Source: Platycnemis pennipes (Eukaryota; Arthropoda; Insecta; Odonata; Platycnemididae). From it: a stretch of 64,000 nucleotides of DNA. Both the position numbers and the translations under genes were made by a program. This document shows positions 19,560 to 34,500 of this stretch, one piece after another (position 1 is the stretch's first letter; every line of letters starts with the position of its first letter). Below the pieces are notes generated by a model that saw only the letters and a list, made by a program, of their open reading frames with translations, did no database searches and had not been told where the DNA came from. The stretch lies in the NCBI GenBank assembly GCA_933228895.1, contig OW121852.1, positions 106,599,544 to 106,663,543 on the forward strand. The letters run 5' to 3'.

Positions 19560-22500
19560 CTGGAAGGTATAGAGAAATACATGTAAATGGGCAACAAGAC
19601 AGATAAAGGTAGTTGTTTCAGGCTTGATTTGGTGGAATATCATAGCGAAAGAAAAAGACTGGCGATTTTCCACAAGAATAGGGATTTCACTTGACCGATT
19701 TACACCTGAAGATGGTGTTGTACACCGTAACCGGTCAAGTAAAATCTTTATTCTTGTGGAAAATTGCCAGTCTTTTTCTTTCGCTCTTTCGAACAAGACA
19801 GATATTATTAAAACCCGAAGGATCTTATTTTTTCCTATCAAATAATGCTTGTGAAGTCTTCTCAGGAATCCCACCATGTCAAATAAATGACAGCTTATCT
19901 GACCTGATGAAAAGTTAGAGAAGATTTCACAAGTATTATGACCTATTGACATCTAATTTCAATAAGAACTTTAAAAAAATTATGTGTAAATGCCATGGTT
20001 AAGTCTTAAGAGTTTAATTTTTCAATGCACCATTGTCCTAGCCACACGCTGTCAAAGTGGTTATCAGGTTATACAGTCTATGTAGAACAATGCTTGCAAA
20101 ATGATCAAATCACATAACATCATCTACTGTGACTCCACATTTTTCAACAAAAACACTGTTAATTAACATAAAAATATTTCACCTTTCTTTAAAATAGGCA
20201 TAGTCCCTCAAGCAGCAAAGATGATAAATAAAATCGTCAACAGAAGGATGGAGAAAGGATCAGTTCAGATTTCAAACGAGTAGGACAAATTGAGATGCGA
20301 TTGAATTCACTGCAATTGCAGAGTAATAGAATCCTAAATGAAATTATATAAAATATTTTTAACTTAAAAAGTCAATATACTGCTCAGAGTATTGTGCAGC
20401 AATTAGTATTTCCCTCTTATCTCCAATAAACTACGAGGCTTAATCCCATTTTCATTGGATTTGCTAATATAATATTATAGTATGTAAGAGCTATTCTGCA
20501 TTGGCTAAAATAATTGCACTTACCTGCTTCTCTTCTATTATATTGTGCCGTTTGCACTGAGAAGAATCTACCACGATCTGAACTAAATGCTCGGCCTCTC
20601 CCTCTATTCCTTGTAACCATCAGCTCCTAAAACAATAATTGAGTGAATTAAAATTTGACAGCAACAAACATGTGCAATGCATTCAAATCTTAAAATAATT
20701 ATTAATAGTGTCATTTATTGCACTAAATTACAAGAATACAAGAATGTTTGGATTAAAAATGAATCAACAGATTCTAGGGAAAATAAAGTGTCACATTTTA
20801 TATTGAAGGAAAGTAACATTTAATCCCTAATTTAAATAAAAATAGGGTTTCTGAGGAAATTTAAGATTTAGATTTCAGAAAAACTGGATTTGATCCATCT
20901 CTAGAGATAACTTAGGATGGTCAATTGCTACTTAGTTCTTAACACTAGATGCACAACATAATCAGTTACAAAACATGAACTAAGATAAATAACATGAAAA
21001 CTATAATAATGGACTTCTAAAATCATGTATCTACTAACAGTAGAAACATCAATGCACCAGCTTTAACAATATTATAACACTGAATTTCCGGCTTTCACTG
21101 TCCAAATGAAATTAAAACGTTATTCCTGCTTTACAAGGCAGGCGGACACACTCACCTTGGCTGCTCTCATGGAAAGCTTATTGTATCCAGTGGGGCCAGT
21201 GGGTTGCTGGCCCGTTATTTCCAATGCAACAAAGTCATCCACATGCAGTGAAGGTGGCCGAGATGTATTTGGAGGTCTAGATCGGAATGGGTCACCTCTT
21301 GCCCCCGCCTGCGGGATCATTGGTCGATTGAACGTACCCCTTCCTCTCATTGGAGTCACTATCAAGGAAAAAGTGAGAAATATTCTTATTTCACCTCTAA
21401 AACCAAGGACTTAAGCTTTAATTAAAAACAGTTTCATAATAAGAAAATTTGTACTTCTGAAAAACTATGTAGTTATGTATTTTAAACAGCCCATAATTTT
21501 GTTTTTAGAAGAATATGAATCCAAAAAGTCAAGAAAAAGGTGTTCGTTTCCATTCACTTCAAACTTCCTTTTATTAATTTATTTTAGAAAGACTCCTCAG
21601 TCCACTCATATACTTATTGATAAGTTTTCTGGACCAAGCACTTTCCATACATAACATTGAAGGTTATAGCTTAAGGCTGTGAAGGTCCTCCCAGTGATTT
21701 AAGATGACCACAGAATTAGCTGGTTCCCAACACATTTGATTCTTGTTAGATGAGTTTTTTCAGCAATATCAACAGCATCTTCAATTCAAACGTGATTACC
21801 AAAGAGTTTTTTCCACTACAGTTCTCTACCACTAACATGGAAGGCTCTGGCTGAGAGTTAAGTCTATCAAGATGAATCAACACGGAAGGAACCTGAAAAT
21901 GCTGGACTTGTGATATTTTCTTCACAGAACCAATAAGTTTACAGTATCATGGGTCAACAATCCTAGATTGGTTATATGCAACTCTCCACTACATTATCGT
22001 ATCCTTCATTAACCTCTTCATATTTGCACAACACCTCTTTCACATCCTTAATTGCTTGCTCCTAATATCTCATGCAAGGCCTTCCTTCTCCATTCTTCCC
22101 ATTCACTTGTCCCTGGACAATAGTCTTCATCAAAACATTACATCCCAAGATATGGCTGAGTAAGTAGTCCCATCCTCTTTTAAAAGTATTCAGCAGACTT
22201 CACTTTTGTCCCACCCTTGCTATGACTACTTTGTTTGACACAAGTAACATATCCATTTTATCTTCATCATTCTACTGTAATGTCAAATTTTTCAGCAATG
22301 ACTTCTCTGCTGTTGTTTTCATCCAATCATCATGCCCATAAAAAAGTGTGCTCCAGATGTATGTTCTGAAGAACGGTGTCCTTACTTCCACATTTGCATT
22401 CCCAACTATGAGTAGATTCTTCTTTAGGTAGTATGCTATGTTCGCCTGGGATATTCTACTGACTGGTTACATGTTGCTTCACCTATTGCTAGTTATTCAG

Positions 22501-25500
22501 CTTCTAAGATAGCAATATTTGCTCTAGCTTTGCTTCCCAATTGGTCTTGGCCTCCTCTCTCCAGCTACATAGGGGGCCCACCCCAAAAATAAGTAGAATA
22601 AATCTGGTAAAAAAAACTTAATGTGGATAAAAGTACAAACAACTAAAATTCTTCAATGTAACACCCTTAGGCATCGCAACACCTTTCCCAGCATTTCTGC
22701 AACTCGCAGTATGCTTCCTGGAAGGCGTCAATGGAGGGCTCCTTCAGACACCTCTTTGCGGGAAATGAAAATTCACTTTGTACGTTCCACACAAAGATTT
22801 TACTGGTTTCAACAAAATATGTCATTATCAAGGATAATGACATATTTAAGATAATGATAATGACATAATCCTTGATAACGACATATTTTGTCGAAACCAA
22901 TAAAATCTTTGTGTGGAACATACAAAGTGAATTTTCATTTCCAATCGAGTGGTTCCACAAAGTAAAGCCTCAAACTTTGAACCTCGTTGCAGCTTCTTTG
23001 ACAGCTTCTAGTATTCCAAAATTGTAGCTTTAAGCTCCTCTTTATTCTTGGGAACAGAAAGTCTGACGGTGCCAAGTCAGGACTGTACAGTGGCTGGGAC
23101 AGCATTGCCACATCGTGCCGGGCCAGAAATTTGGTCACAATGAAGGCGGTGTGTAACCACGTTGATGTGGTGCGGATGCCAGTTGACAGCGATCTCCTTC
23201 CTGAGGCGTACCACTCTTTTTCGAAGCCTTTCGAGAACTTCCACGTAGAATTTACCGCTCCAATAACCAATCCATGTAAAATTTAACACTCAGACATCGA
23301 TCACACTTCAACATGTCCCTCACTTTGTGCATATTTTCATGGACATGGGACCTCCAGGGAATTTTTCGTGGTCAGTGTCTTCTCTGACCTCCTGGAACAT
23401 CTTGTGCCTGCAGAAAACCATTCCTTGGGTCACTGCTTCATCTCCGAAACATCTTTAACCATGGTCATGGTCTCCAAACCCCATTTTCTGGGTTTAACAC
23501 AAAATTTTATCATTTAATGTTGCTCCATGGAACATGACATTGTATTTTTGAACCACAACCTCGAACATTGATCTGCACATTGTAACGACTGCAGGTAACT
23601 GACATGAGCCCATTGCTTTCCCAAGACCCCTTGCCACCTTTCCCACCACAAACTGCCCCCCCTTCAACTGTCCATGTCGCTGGGAAAAAATCATTCAAAT
23701 TATTTTCGGGAGAGATCTTGTACTATTACAATTATTTGCAGTAGGAAGAGAAGCACAAAGAGACACAACAATGCCTTCACAAACAAAATCAAACCACGGC
23801 ACCACATGCTGAGCGAGAACCAATGACACTCACCAAATGGCCTCTTTGCTTTCTTCTCCCTTCCTGAATATTTCCCATCCTCAGCACCAATCCCCCTCTT
23901 CTTGACCAGTAGAGCACCAGGCGGTGCCCCAAGACTATCATCAGCTTCTGACCCCATGCCAGTGCCCACACCAACAGACGAACCCTCGATGCCAGAAATT
24001 TCCCGAGGCCTGAGAATCCTGTCTACTTCGGTGGCGAGATGAAAGTCTGATGATAAGTGAGACCTGGCAACTTCAACCAAATCGCAGCTCACCTGAGAAT
24101 GAAAAAAGAAATAATAATGAATAAAAGAAAGAATCTAGATATATTTAGGCTTCACACAGAATCTCACTGGCTCTTATCAAACTTAACAGGCTATAAAAAC
24201 TAGGTAATAAATCCACCCATTCCGATCACTTACTTGGTCCATATCAGGATCAGCATCATCCACTGCAGGTGGTGGCAGCCAAAACCCAGACGTTAGCCTT
24301 TCATCATCATAATTATCTCCCCCAGAGGCACTGACTACTTGGACAACAGGACGTGATATGAATTGGGAAACTAATGGTTCTGGAGCAGGTAGCAGAGGTT
24401 CCGGCATTTCTGCAAGGCAAAAACAAAAAAGAAAAGATGTAATAATGGAACCTCCAAATGGTACGATGGGAAAATTCAGTGCATTAAACATGATAATGTA
24501 GATAACATTATTATTGGTTTCTATACGGTATGCCTTACCCATGAATGAAACAGGCCACAAAATATCCATCCAAAAATTAATATTGGAATTATATTGAAAC
24601 CAATGCAAAAATATTAACATTTAGTAAAAATCCAATAAAAATATCTACATTTAATATGTAAAAATATAATTACATGAGATAAAGGCATAGACTGTCAAGC
24701 AGCTTGGATATCTACTTAGATATTGGTAGAGCATTCATTCATTTAAACTGAGTAAACTTATCCATTTAACTTTCAAGACAATGAAATTTTAAACCAACAT
24801 ATGTTGAATTGCTGCTGTACAGAGTTATGTTGTAGGAGTGCTTAGAGCACAACCTTTTGTTAATAATTATGAACATCTCTATTTGTTGTAACACTTTTAG
24901 TGTGGATGGACACATGTGAGCCATGGTTATGTACTTTCCAGCATTGGATGGCTAATCTTGTGAGTCAAAAGTAAATCGTAATTCAAAATTCACACCACTG
25001 GTAACAAATTCTCCTGACAGATCCTGAACTCAACGTGTTAACACTGCATGAATCTTTGTTTCGGTGAACAAAGGTAATCACATGAAAAATATACTGATAA
25101 ACAAATTTAAGGATTTAAATTGTGGTCTGCAACTGCTTTCCTAAGGAATGTTTATTGGTGTTCTTATGCCTTATTTTTGTAGCTTAAATGTTAGTATTGA
25201 AAGTAAAAGCCCTTCACTGTCATTAATGATGGTAAAAAGAGAAAATATGGCATTTTAATGGAGCACAGAAAATATCATTCATCTGCACTAGAGGGCACAA
25301 AAACAGTACAGATTATGGTGGCCTTACACTTACATTTTTCCTTCACAAATTTTTGATCAGCCCTACCTTTTAACCCGAGGTTTAAAAAGAAATGTAGAGG
25401 TCAACAAATTTCAACACACAAAAATACCATTTCTGCATTCCCCCAAGTCTAAGAAGACCTCCCATTTTGGAGCAGTTTTGAAAAGAAACTGACAAAATGA

Positions 25501-28500
25501 ACATATCGTAATAATTATGCCTTTTGTCAATATTTAGCTTTCTCCACTTTTGAAGAAAATAATTACCATAATTACCACAGTAAATTTGTAATAATAAGTA
25601 ATTACTAAATTTGAATCCTTTCAAATACAACCATTCAAGCTTAACACGTTCACTGCAGAGCTGTTTAAAGCCCTACTCCTCACAGCGCGGCGTGACCCAC
25701 CGGTGGGTCACACTCAGCCTTTTGCATGGGCGGTGTGACCCACCGGTGGGTCACAGTCGTTCCGAGCTTCTGGCCACTGCCAGGGATGGTGGTTGAAGCG
25801 GCAACACTCAGCTGTTTCCTGAGATTAGAGGAAGGCTGGGGGAGGCTACTCCCAGCTTCGCCCCCAGCCCACCCCTCCCCCGGCCACGTGGGGCACGCTA
25901 TCTTCTAGACCCTGACGTGGGATGGGGGAAGAGAGGGGCAACAACACAATGCATGTGGTAAAGATTTGCTGACGTTCGGAAAACCCAGGAGACTCCCACC
26001 CGTCTCTGTTTATTGCGCCTGCCCTTGTTCGCGCCCGTCTGTGAGACGTAGACGCCCGTCCGTGCGTACCGATTCCCCAGCCCTGCTCACACTATGAGAA
26101 AAGGGAAGGGGGATCCTTTGGAAAGAGTACATAGTGGTTTGTCTCACTCAGAAAAAAGTAGTGTCTGCATTTCGGAAGACGTTCACCCGGCAAGGGCACG
26201 GTCACTCATCCACCACTGAGGGATTGGCTCAAGAACGCTACGCGACTCTTTCCCAATTGCCCTTCCGTAGAGGGGGGGTGGGGAAGGGAAGAGAGAGAGT
26301 CAATCTCTCACACAGCCGCGCGAGTGCAGTTCGGACTGTTTAGTTTACGAGCAACTGAAGGACAGCCAAGAAGTTGAGGAGAAAAAATTTTCCTAAACAT
26401 TTTCATTATTTTTAATAAGTTGATATGTTTTACTATATCGAGTATTGTTCATCCTTATGCATGAAAATCGCATAAACATGAAAAAAAAACGAAAAGAAAG
26501 CAAATAATAAACGTATTTTGGATATAATACGCTAATATGTAAATTTGTTCGTGACCCACCGGTGGGCCACACCGCCCACGCTGAAAAAAGTTTCAGGAGG
26601 GGCGGCGTGACCCACTGGTGAGTCACACTAAGTGTCACATAGTAGAGTATTATTTGAACTGTGACTAACCTCTGAGTGAAGTCACTTGAGAAGTTCTCGA
26701 TTCCTACTCTCACAATACTCCTCGCAAGTTACGACAATTCACATAATTTTATGGCCGTGGCACTAGATACATCTGCGTGACCCACCGGTGGGTCACGCCA
26801 CAGTGAACGTGTTAAAAATGTACAATGTAAGCTAACAAAATCTTAATGTTAATTATTATGTTAATTATAAAATGTTAGATCATATATATGGTAATTACCA
26901 TAAATATGTAATTGGACTTTTTGTTTAAGCAATCAATTAAGTCATTTGTTTTTGCTGTAAATGGCAAATTTTGGTTCTGCAGTATTCCTACAACATGTAG
27001 AGAAAAATTATTTCACCGCATTGCATTTTTGTACCAGTCTTAGCCAGATTTAAATCTTTGTATTTATATGTTATGTCCCCCTCCCACTTTATGAACTTTC
27101 CGAATGATGACACCCATCGAAATGGGCACGCCAATATGCTGCTGTGTGTACTACTTCACTACTTCATGTTCTATAAAAGAAATCAGCTTGATTTTGGACC
27201 ACTGAAAGACTTTCTGGTAGACATAGATTGCCCTATTTCATCATTTACAGATTTCTTTAGGGCACACATTAGCCTCAAATAATTGTAATTTTCTTCTGAC
27301 ATCTCCGATGCAGTTCGGCATGATTTATTAAAATAGGCATAAAAGTTGTGTCATCAGTCTACTTCCTTACAATAACTTGATCCCTGCACTCATGCCATAC
27401 TTATGTTACACTCGTATTTAACATGGCATGTCATTTTTTCAGGGTTTAGTAACCATGAATTCGCCACTTATTGATAAACGTAAAAGAGAAAAAAGTAAAA
27501 TTACCAAATCATTTCGGCATTCATTTTTTTTGTTTAAGTATGGTATATTATATGATCGATTGAAATAGTATGGCCATAGACAATCATTATTAGTTGAAAA
27601 AATTATTATTACAGTGACAAAAATTGCAAAAAATACAAAAATTATTATTATGATATTTCAATAGTGAATATTGTTTAATTTTTGATTTACCTTATTAAAT
27701 GCATGTACATGAAATGTATTATTCAATCATGCATCATATATTCAGTGTACAGCACCACTTAAACACGTAAGTATACTTCAAACTCAAATCTCAGATGTTT
27801 TGCAATATATTCAGTTGAAATTTTGTCAAAAAAGATTGTCTTATACTTTGGTGAACGCTGTATTTAGAAAAATTTGCACTTTAATGCAATTTCGTAGCTT
27901 TTTACTCTATCAGCAAGTCAAAGATGCTATATAAACCCTATTATTTTTGAATATATTAAATTTTATTCTGTAAGGAGTTTTTGCCTTTCACTCAGCCGGC
28001 ACTTAAAAATTAAATTCCAACTGGGCTACAGGAGTTAAGGCCTTAAAAAATCCATGAAAAAAGGTTTTCCCGACCTCTACTGCAACTTTGCAGCATATTT
28101 TTGTGGTGCATTGATAAAAAATGGTGACTTGGGGAGCATTTTGGACAAAGGTGGGCCTTGACCTTGGAATTGACATGAGCAGGACAATTTCATTGGCAAA
28201 AGAGGATTTCTAATGAGTACTTGGCAGAAACCATTGATGAAGATGCTGAAGGGTATTAAGTAACTCACTCTGAAGCATAATACTACATGGAACTTAGGGA
28301 GGAGTAAAAGTTGCGATTGAAATTACACAATGTAGATGTATGGAGAAGAAATGATTGAGAGACAGAATGACAAAGGAGAAAGCTGTGTATACAGTTGAGG
28401 AGAAAGGCATTAGGGTGCACAGTGGATGGGTAAGCAAATGCAGTACAAGTCCTCAACAACAGGTGATGACAGTAATTGCAAATTCAATCATTATCACTAA

Positions 28501-31500
28501 CCTGAATTTCTGTGCCCCTATTGTCATTCATTATACCAAGTTTTAGGGCAAAGAGAAACTATTGAGTATCTGTAAAAATCTATCGGTAATTGCTAAAAAA
28601 AAAACACTTCATGAAGATATAAAATTTTATCAGCAATGCTATTTCATCGGCCAGCCGACAAGTTCTAAAACTGGGATGAGAATCACAGCAAAATCACAGA
28701 AATGTAACCTGTCAAGATATTACAATGTAACAGCTGAGCAAGGTGACAATAAATGGTAGCACATCTGAACAAATTTTATCTCTCTTATATAGTCATTACT
28801 TGCCAGATTACTTGTACGTTTGTATAATTTTGTCTTTCACAGGAAGTTGAGTTCTGTGAGTTATATAAGATGACAATCACAGCAAAATTGACTCATTACA
28901 GTCATATGACAGAAATCTTTTTTTTTTAATTGCTAAGTTTAGACTAGCCACTTCCCTGACTCACCTTTATATATTACGGGTTGACATAGTGGTCAAATTC
29001 TGATTCACCCATATACCTATATCTGGGCTTCCCAAAATTTTTGTTTCCCTATGAGACATACCCGTATATTTCCATTGTATCATAGTAGTACGTATTCCTG
29101 CTCTCTGAGGGAGTCGGTAGATAAGATTTGGTCGCTTTCTCTCGTGGGTTTTTCAAAATTTTATCACAGGGAACTCGCAAGGTCATTGTTGCCATTTCAG
29201 TTGATATTTTCACCCTCACTGAAATCTTCATTTTGAACCATGTATGCCTCCTCCTCTTTTTTTACTAGGTTATTCACCCTAAATGGGCTTTCCAGGTGTT
29301 CTTTGTTCCCTAAATTCCAGAACTCCCGCTTACGGGAAACGCACATATTGTCCGAGCATATTTTCCAAAATTTTATGGCAGGGAGCTCGCGTGGTCGTTT
29401 TCGTTGTGTAAGCCATCTTTTCTTGTTTCATTCTACTCTTCGATTGTATCTACTAATGCATCTGAATGGTTTTGAGTGCTGTACTCACGTAAAGGGACTG
29501 GTTGGCAGCTGGAGACTAAAAACACACATGATGGAAATGAACTTTGTTTTATTCTGAAAAATAAGGGTAATAAGCATTTTTCCTTCTAGTTGAGTTTGGT
29601 TTTCCAGTTTATTGTTGTGAAAAATTCAAATTTATCCCAAAATGGATAACAGCGGTGAAAGTGATAGTAGTGAAGAAGGTGTATCTGTTGAGGAATCTGG
29701 CTCGGAAACAAGTTTATCCATGGAATATTCGAGTTCTGATACGGAATACACTGCACGAGTGGAAGAGCATGTGTGGTGTGAAGTGAACACTATAGGTTCT
29801 CTACCCCATCCACCAGAAAGATTTCCTTTCAAAAGTGTGAAATTTTTCTGGTGGATGTCGATTCAAAATTTTTTTGCAATCCGGGTCGATTTCAAAATTT
29901 TTTTGAAATCGACCCGGATGTTGGTATCATCCAATTTTTTGAACTTTTTTTTTTGTGAAGAAATTGTTGTTCTTAATGCCAACGAAACAAAGCTCTTAGC
30001 AACTCAGTTTCAGTGTGCTAGACTATCAACTTCCAGGGCTGTGCAGCATCAGTGGCATCCCACCAACGCAGCTGGAATTCGTGTTTTTTTTTTTGCACTT
30101 GTAATACTGCATGGCATTACATACAAGCCTGATCAAGAATATTACTGGTCAACCAGACCAATACATTTTTGTCCGTTCTTCGGACAAACAATGTCTTATC
30201 GGGGATTTATAAAAATACGGCAGTTTCTCCATTTCACTAATAATGAAAGCTACAAAAAATAAAATCATCCCTACCCCAAATTGAACAATATATGGCCTGT
30301 TTATAGTTCTTTGAGTGAGAAATTTTGCAAATTTTACACTCCTGAAAGAGGCATAACCATAGAAGAGAGCAATCTTCTATTCAAAGGGAGATTGAGTGGG
30401 ATTCAATATATTCCAACTAAAAGGGCTAGGTTTGGGATTAAATTTTTTGTTCATGCTGAGGCCAAAAGTGGCTACGTGTGGTCTTCCATTATATACACTG
30501 GGAAAGGGACTCTTTTCGATCCGTATTTCAAAAATTTTCTGATGTCAACACAAGTGGTAATGACGTTAGTGAAGCCATTGTTGGAAAAGGGCTACTGCCT
30601 GAACACGGACAATTTTTATGAGTCACCACAGTTGACAGATTTGTTAGTTTCAAGATCAACTGACACCTATGGGACAGTGCGCTTGAGAAGAAAAGACCTC
30701 CCACGTAGTCTGCGATAAAAAACTGAAGAAAGGCAAATTGTGGCATACAGAAGGGGCAAAGTGATTGCTATTCGATGGAGGGATGTCAGAGATGTTTCCA
30801 TTTTCTCTACAGTTCATGATGCAGAGATGGTGGAGGCGGAGGGAAAAAGAGGAAGAAGAGTGAAAAAACCAAGTGTCATTGTAGATTACAATAAGGCAAT
30901 GGGAGGAGTCGATAGGGTGGACCAGCATCTAGCCGACTACCCTATCCCACGAAAATGTGGAAAAAAATAAAATAAGAAAATTTTTTCCCCCCTTCTGGAT
31001 ATTCCGGTGTGGAATTCATTTGTGCTATACAAAAATACTGGAGGAGAGCATGAAAAGCTTGAGTACAGAATGAGGCTAGTTGAAAAATTATTGAGGTGTA
31101 TAAGCCCAACGTCATTTCTCATTGAGCTGGGCACCCGTCATCAGAGCCGCATCCCCTTCATCTCTCGGGGAGGCACTTCCCTGACCTTTAATCACCCACA
31201 GAGAAGAAAAAGGCACACAGCAAGCAGTGTGTATTGTGTGGCCAAAAACGAGATGCTCGCAGAAAGACTATTAGGAAGGAGACTAGATACTTTTGAATGC
31301 CTCAAACCATGAAGGATTAAAATAATTGTAATGGTTAAACAAATTCAGAATACAATTTGGAGGAATTCATGAACTGCACTAATTCCTGAACTTCATCAGG
31401 TCATGTCATCAATTCCTTTAAGTGACTTGGGATATAAATTTCTTTGCATTAGGGTTCCAACAATGAAAATGATTTTTCTTTAGAGGCAAATGAATAAAGT

Positions 31501-34500
31501 TAAAAAAAAAAAACAATAAATTAACAGGCCTGCTACGCCTCCAGAGAAATCACATCGGAGTACTGGTCATCAAAATTATCTTACTCCATCTTACTGACAT
31601 TTCGTAGAATAAATAGCTCATCACCTTCAGGACAATGCAATGATAATTAATTCCCAAGAGTGGATCTACCACACAATTGGAACCCAAAATAATATAAGAA
31701 TACAGGAGAATACCAGGATGAGATCACACAGAAGTTTGAAAATTTTAACAGATGAGATTAAAAGGTTGCAAGTCGTTGAAAAAATAAGGATGCATATATT
31801 TACAACTCTTAACCATCACACAACCACTATTCTCTGAGATCGTACGGAGAGAGGGAAATATGACCACCATACCTCACATTTCATCCAGTTTTATAACTAG
31901 TAACTACAGTAATTGGACAATCACACAGCAAAATGACAACTGATAGCATTCTCCTCACATTTCATCCAGTTTTATAATTAGTAACTACGGTAATTGGCCA
32001 ATCGCACAGCAAAATGACAACTGATAGCATTCTGGCGACTAAAGTTGTACCACTACAGGGGATGTTAGCAAAATGAATATAAACTGTGACAATGCATTGA
32101 AAATACCTACCAAAGGCTGAACCTGCAAATGGTTTCTGGAGAGGAGGAGAGGCTCAATTAATCACAATTTTCAAATAGCCCATCCCGAGCACGTACCTTC
32201 GTTTTCTCCTATCCCTTTGTCCATGCCCTCCACCCTGAGCAGCCTGATCAGCCCGGCGATGCTGTCCCTCAGGCTCTCCAGCGCATCCTCCCCATCTTCA
32301 TCCCCACCACTTGCCACACACTCTCCCAACAACCTCTCGAGCTCACAGAGGGGGTGCACATCCCCATTCTCCATTATAGCACCATGGTTCCGAGGCAAGG
32401 GTGGAGTCCTTGACTGGGGACGGGATTGATTTGCAGGTGACAACACCTCCTCCTCCTTCTCAGCAGCAGGCGATGAGGGCTCCTCAACTTCTCCCTCCTC
32501 CTTGTTCAACACCAACTCTGTCTCGCCCATTGTGTCCTCGGAATTCTCCGGCACAACTGCCTCCATTTCTTCATCTTCTACTTTCACCTCCACAGGGACA
32601 TTCTCCTCGACCTCGACTTTCACCTCTGCTTCCGCCACCTCTTCATTGCAATTCACCAACTCCTCTTTTGGCTCCATCTGACCGTCTACGTTCCCGTCTA
32701 CCGCTTCCCACTCCAGCAATTTTGCCAACTTGGGAACGGAAAAACTGAGTGTCCTTGGAAAGGTTGGCCCTTCACCACCGCTACCGCTCTCTGTTGAAAC
32801 CAGGACCCTTAGGAGCTCAAGGGACGAGGAGAGGGTGGACAGGCAATCGGAATTGTCCTTGGAAAAACCAGCAAGGCACCGAGAGAAGAGATTGTAGAGG
32901 GTGTCCGGCGATTTCTCTAAGCAGCTGAAACAAGAATTCAACACCAAAGTTAAAAGTCTTCCACATAATAGTCATCCCCTCACATTTCAAGAAGTAGACA
33001 CAAATATTTCAAATATGTGGCAAATGACGAAGATACTTATGAAAGAAAAAAAATTCACATGGACGTTTTAACCACACCACAAACTGGGAAAAGCACCAGA
33101 ATTGTACTGAAGTCTTTTTGCACTCAGCAAACAATATTTAGTTTTTTTTAACATCAATGTGAGCATAATATTTTTACCAAACCAATAAGGTATTTCACGT
33201 TGGCCTTCATATTTACTTCACATGAGAGACAGGATAAAAATCAAGATATTATCATTGTCACACCATAATTAAATCAACATGGTTAACTTAAGATTGAGAT
33301 ACATAGAACAGGTTGTGAAGGATATAAAAAAGAAGAATTATGTCAATATGAAGAGGTTGGCCAATAGAAGAATCGAGTGGAAATCTGCGTCAAACCAATC
33401 CTAGGATTGTTGACCATTGATGATGATGGTTAACTTAAACAAAAAAATTTCATGAGCTGCAATTATCTATTTTTAGATAAAAAAGAACCTGAATTCATGA
33501 TAACAGCTTCACTAGAGCATAAAATAATGGGGAAATACTTGAAAGGGGGGATTTCCAAAATTCTTGATGCAGGGAATTATAGAGAGATGAAATCTGAACC
33601 TATCACGAATATTCAGAGAGAGACTATATGGATCACGGACCATTCATCAATACCAGAATATCAGTGACGGCAACTAGCAACTGCACTGAAACCTCCTTGA
33701 CCACATGGCTCCCAAATATGCATACCCCTAAGGCCCAAAGTGAATTCCATCAATTTGCTGACCCTTAAACTGGCAAGATACCTGGCTTGGACCTGATACC
33801 CTTTCCCTGGAATAATTTACTTTTGTTGAGAACTTGATTTGGTCAAAATCATAAAGAATGCGAGGTTAAGCGAGGAAGATGTGCCTGGACGTGGAACCCT
33901 TGCTCACAAATATTCCAATATGAATCAACCAACACAGGGTGCTAGCCACCCAAAAGAATACTTCCATGCTGGAGAGCTTCGATAAGCTGGTTAAATTCTG
34001 CCTTCAAGGCTCCAGTAGAATGGGAAATTCAACAAACAATTACAAGGTGAAGCTATGGGATTCAGAGTTTTGCCATTCATCACCAATCTGTACATTGAGA
34101 CATTTGAAAATGAAGCCTTGTTCTTAGAGAAATTCCTTCATGATGTATGTCCACAATACCCCTGTGGCGATACCCCGCCACAACAGCCACATTGGCAATT
34201 AATCATATTCATTATGTAGTCATGCATTATATTATTATTATTTATTATCAATTATTATTTATCATCAATTATTATTATTTATTATCAATTATTATTTATC
34301 ATCAATTATTATTATATATTATCAATTATTATTATTTATTATTTTATTCATCTTCATACCAACCGGGCAACAATACCGATTTTGTTTACCAGAGAGAGTT
34401 GTTGATGAGTTTTAGAGAAGGACAGAATCTTGTGAGTGGAGCTGAATAAAATAGCTATCTGAATAAAATAGCTATCTACAATAAGAAATTAGCGTTTCAT

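Noticed and set aside
18812..19606. 264-codon plus-strand frame
   Set aside because: It is largely antisense of the glycine-rich last vir exon, where GC-rich simple repeats keep several frames open. No domain is recognisable.
34225..34345. Repeated units resembling a CRISPR-like array
   Set aside because: The units are simple attattatt/atcatc microsatellite blocks without unique spacers, and the genome is eukaryotic.
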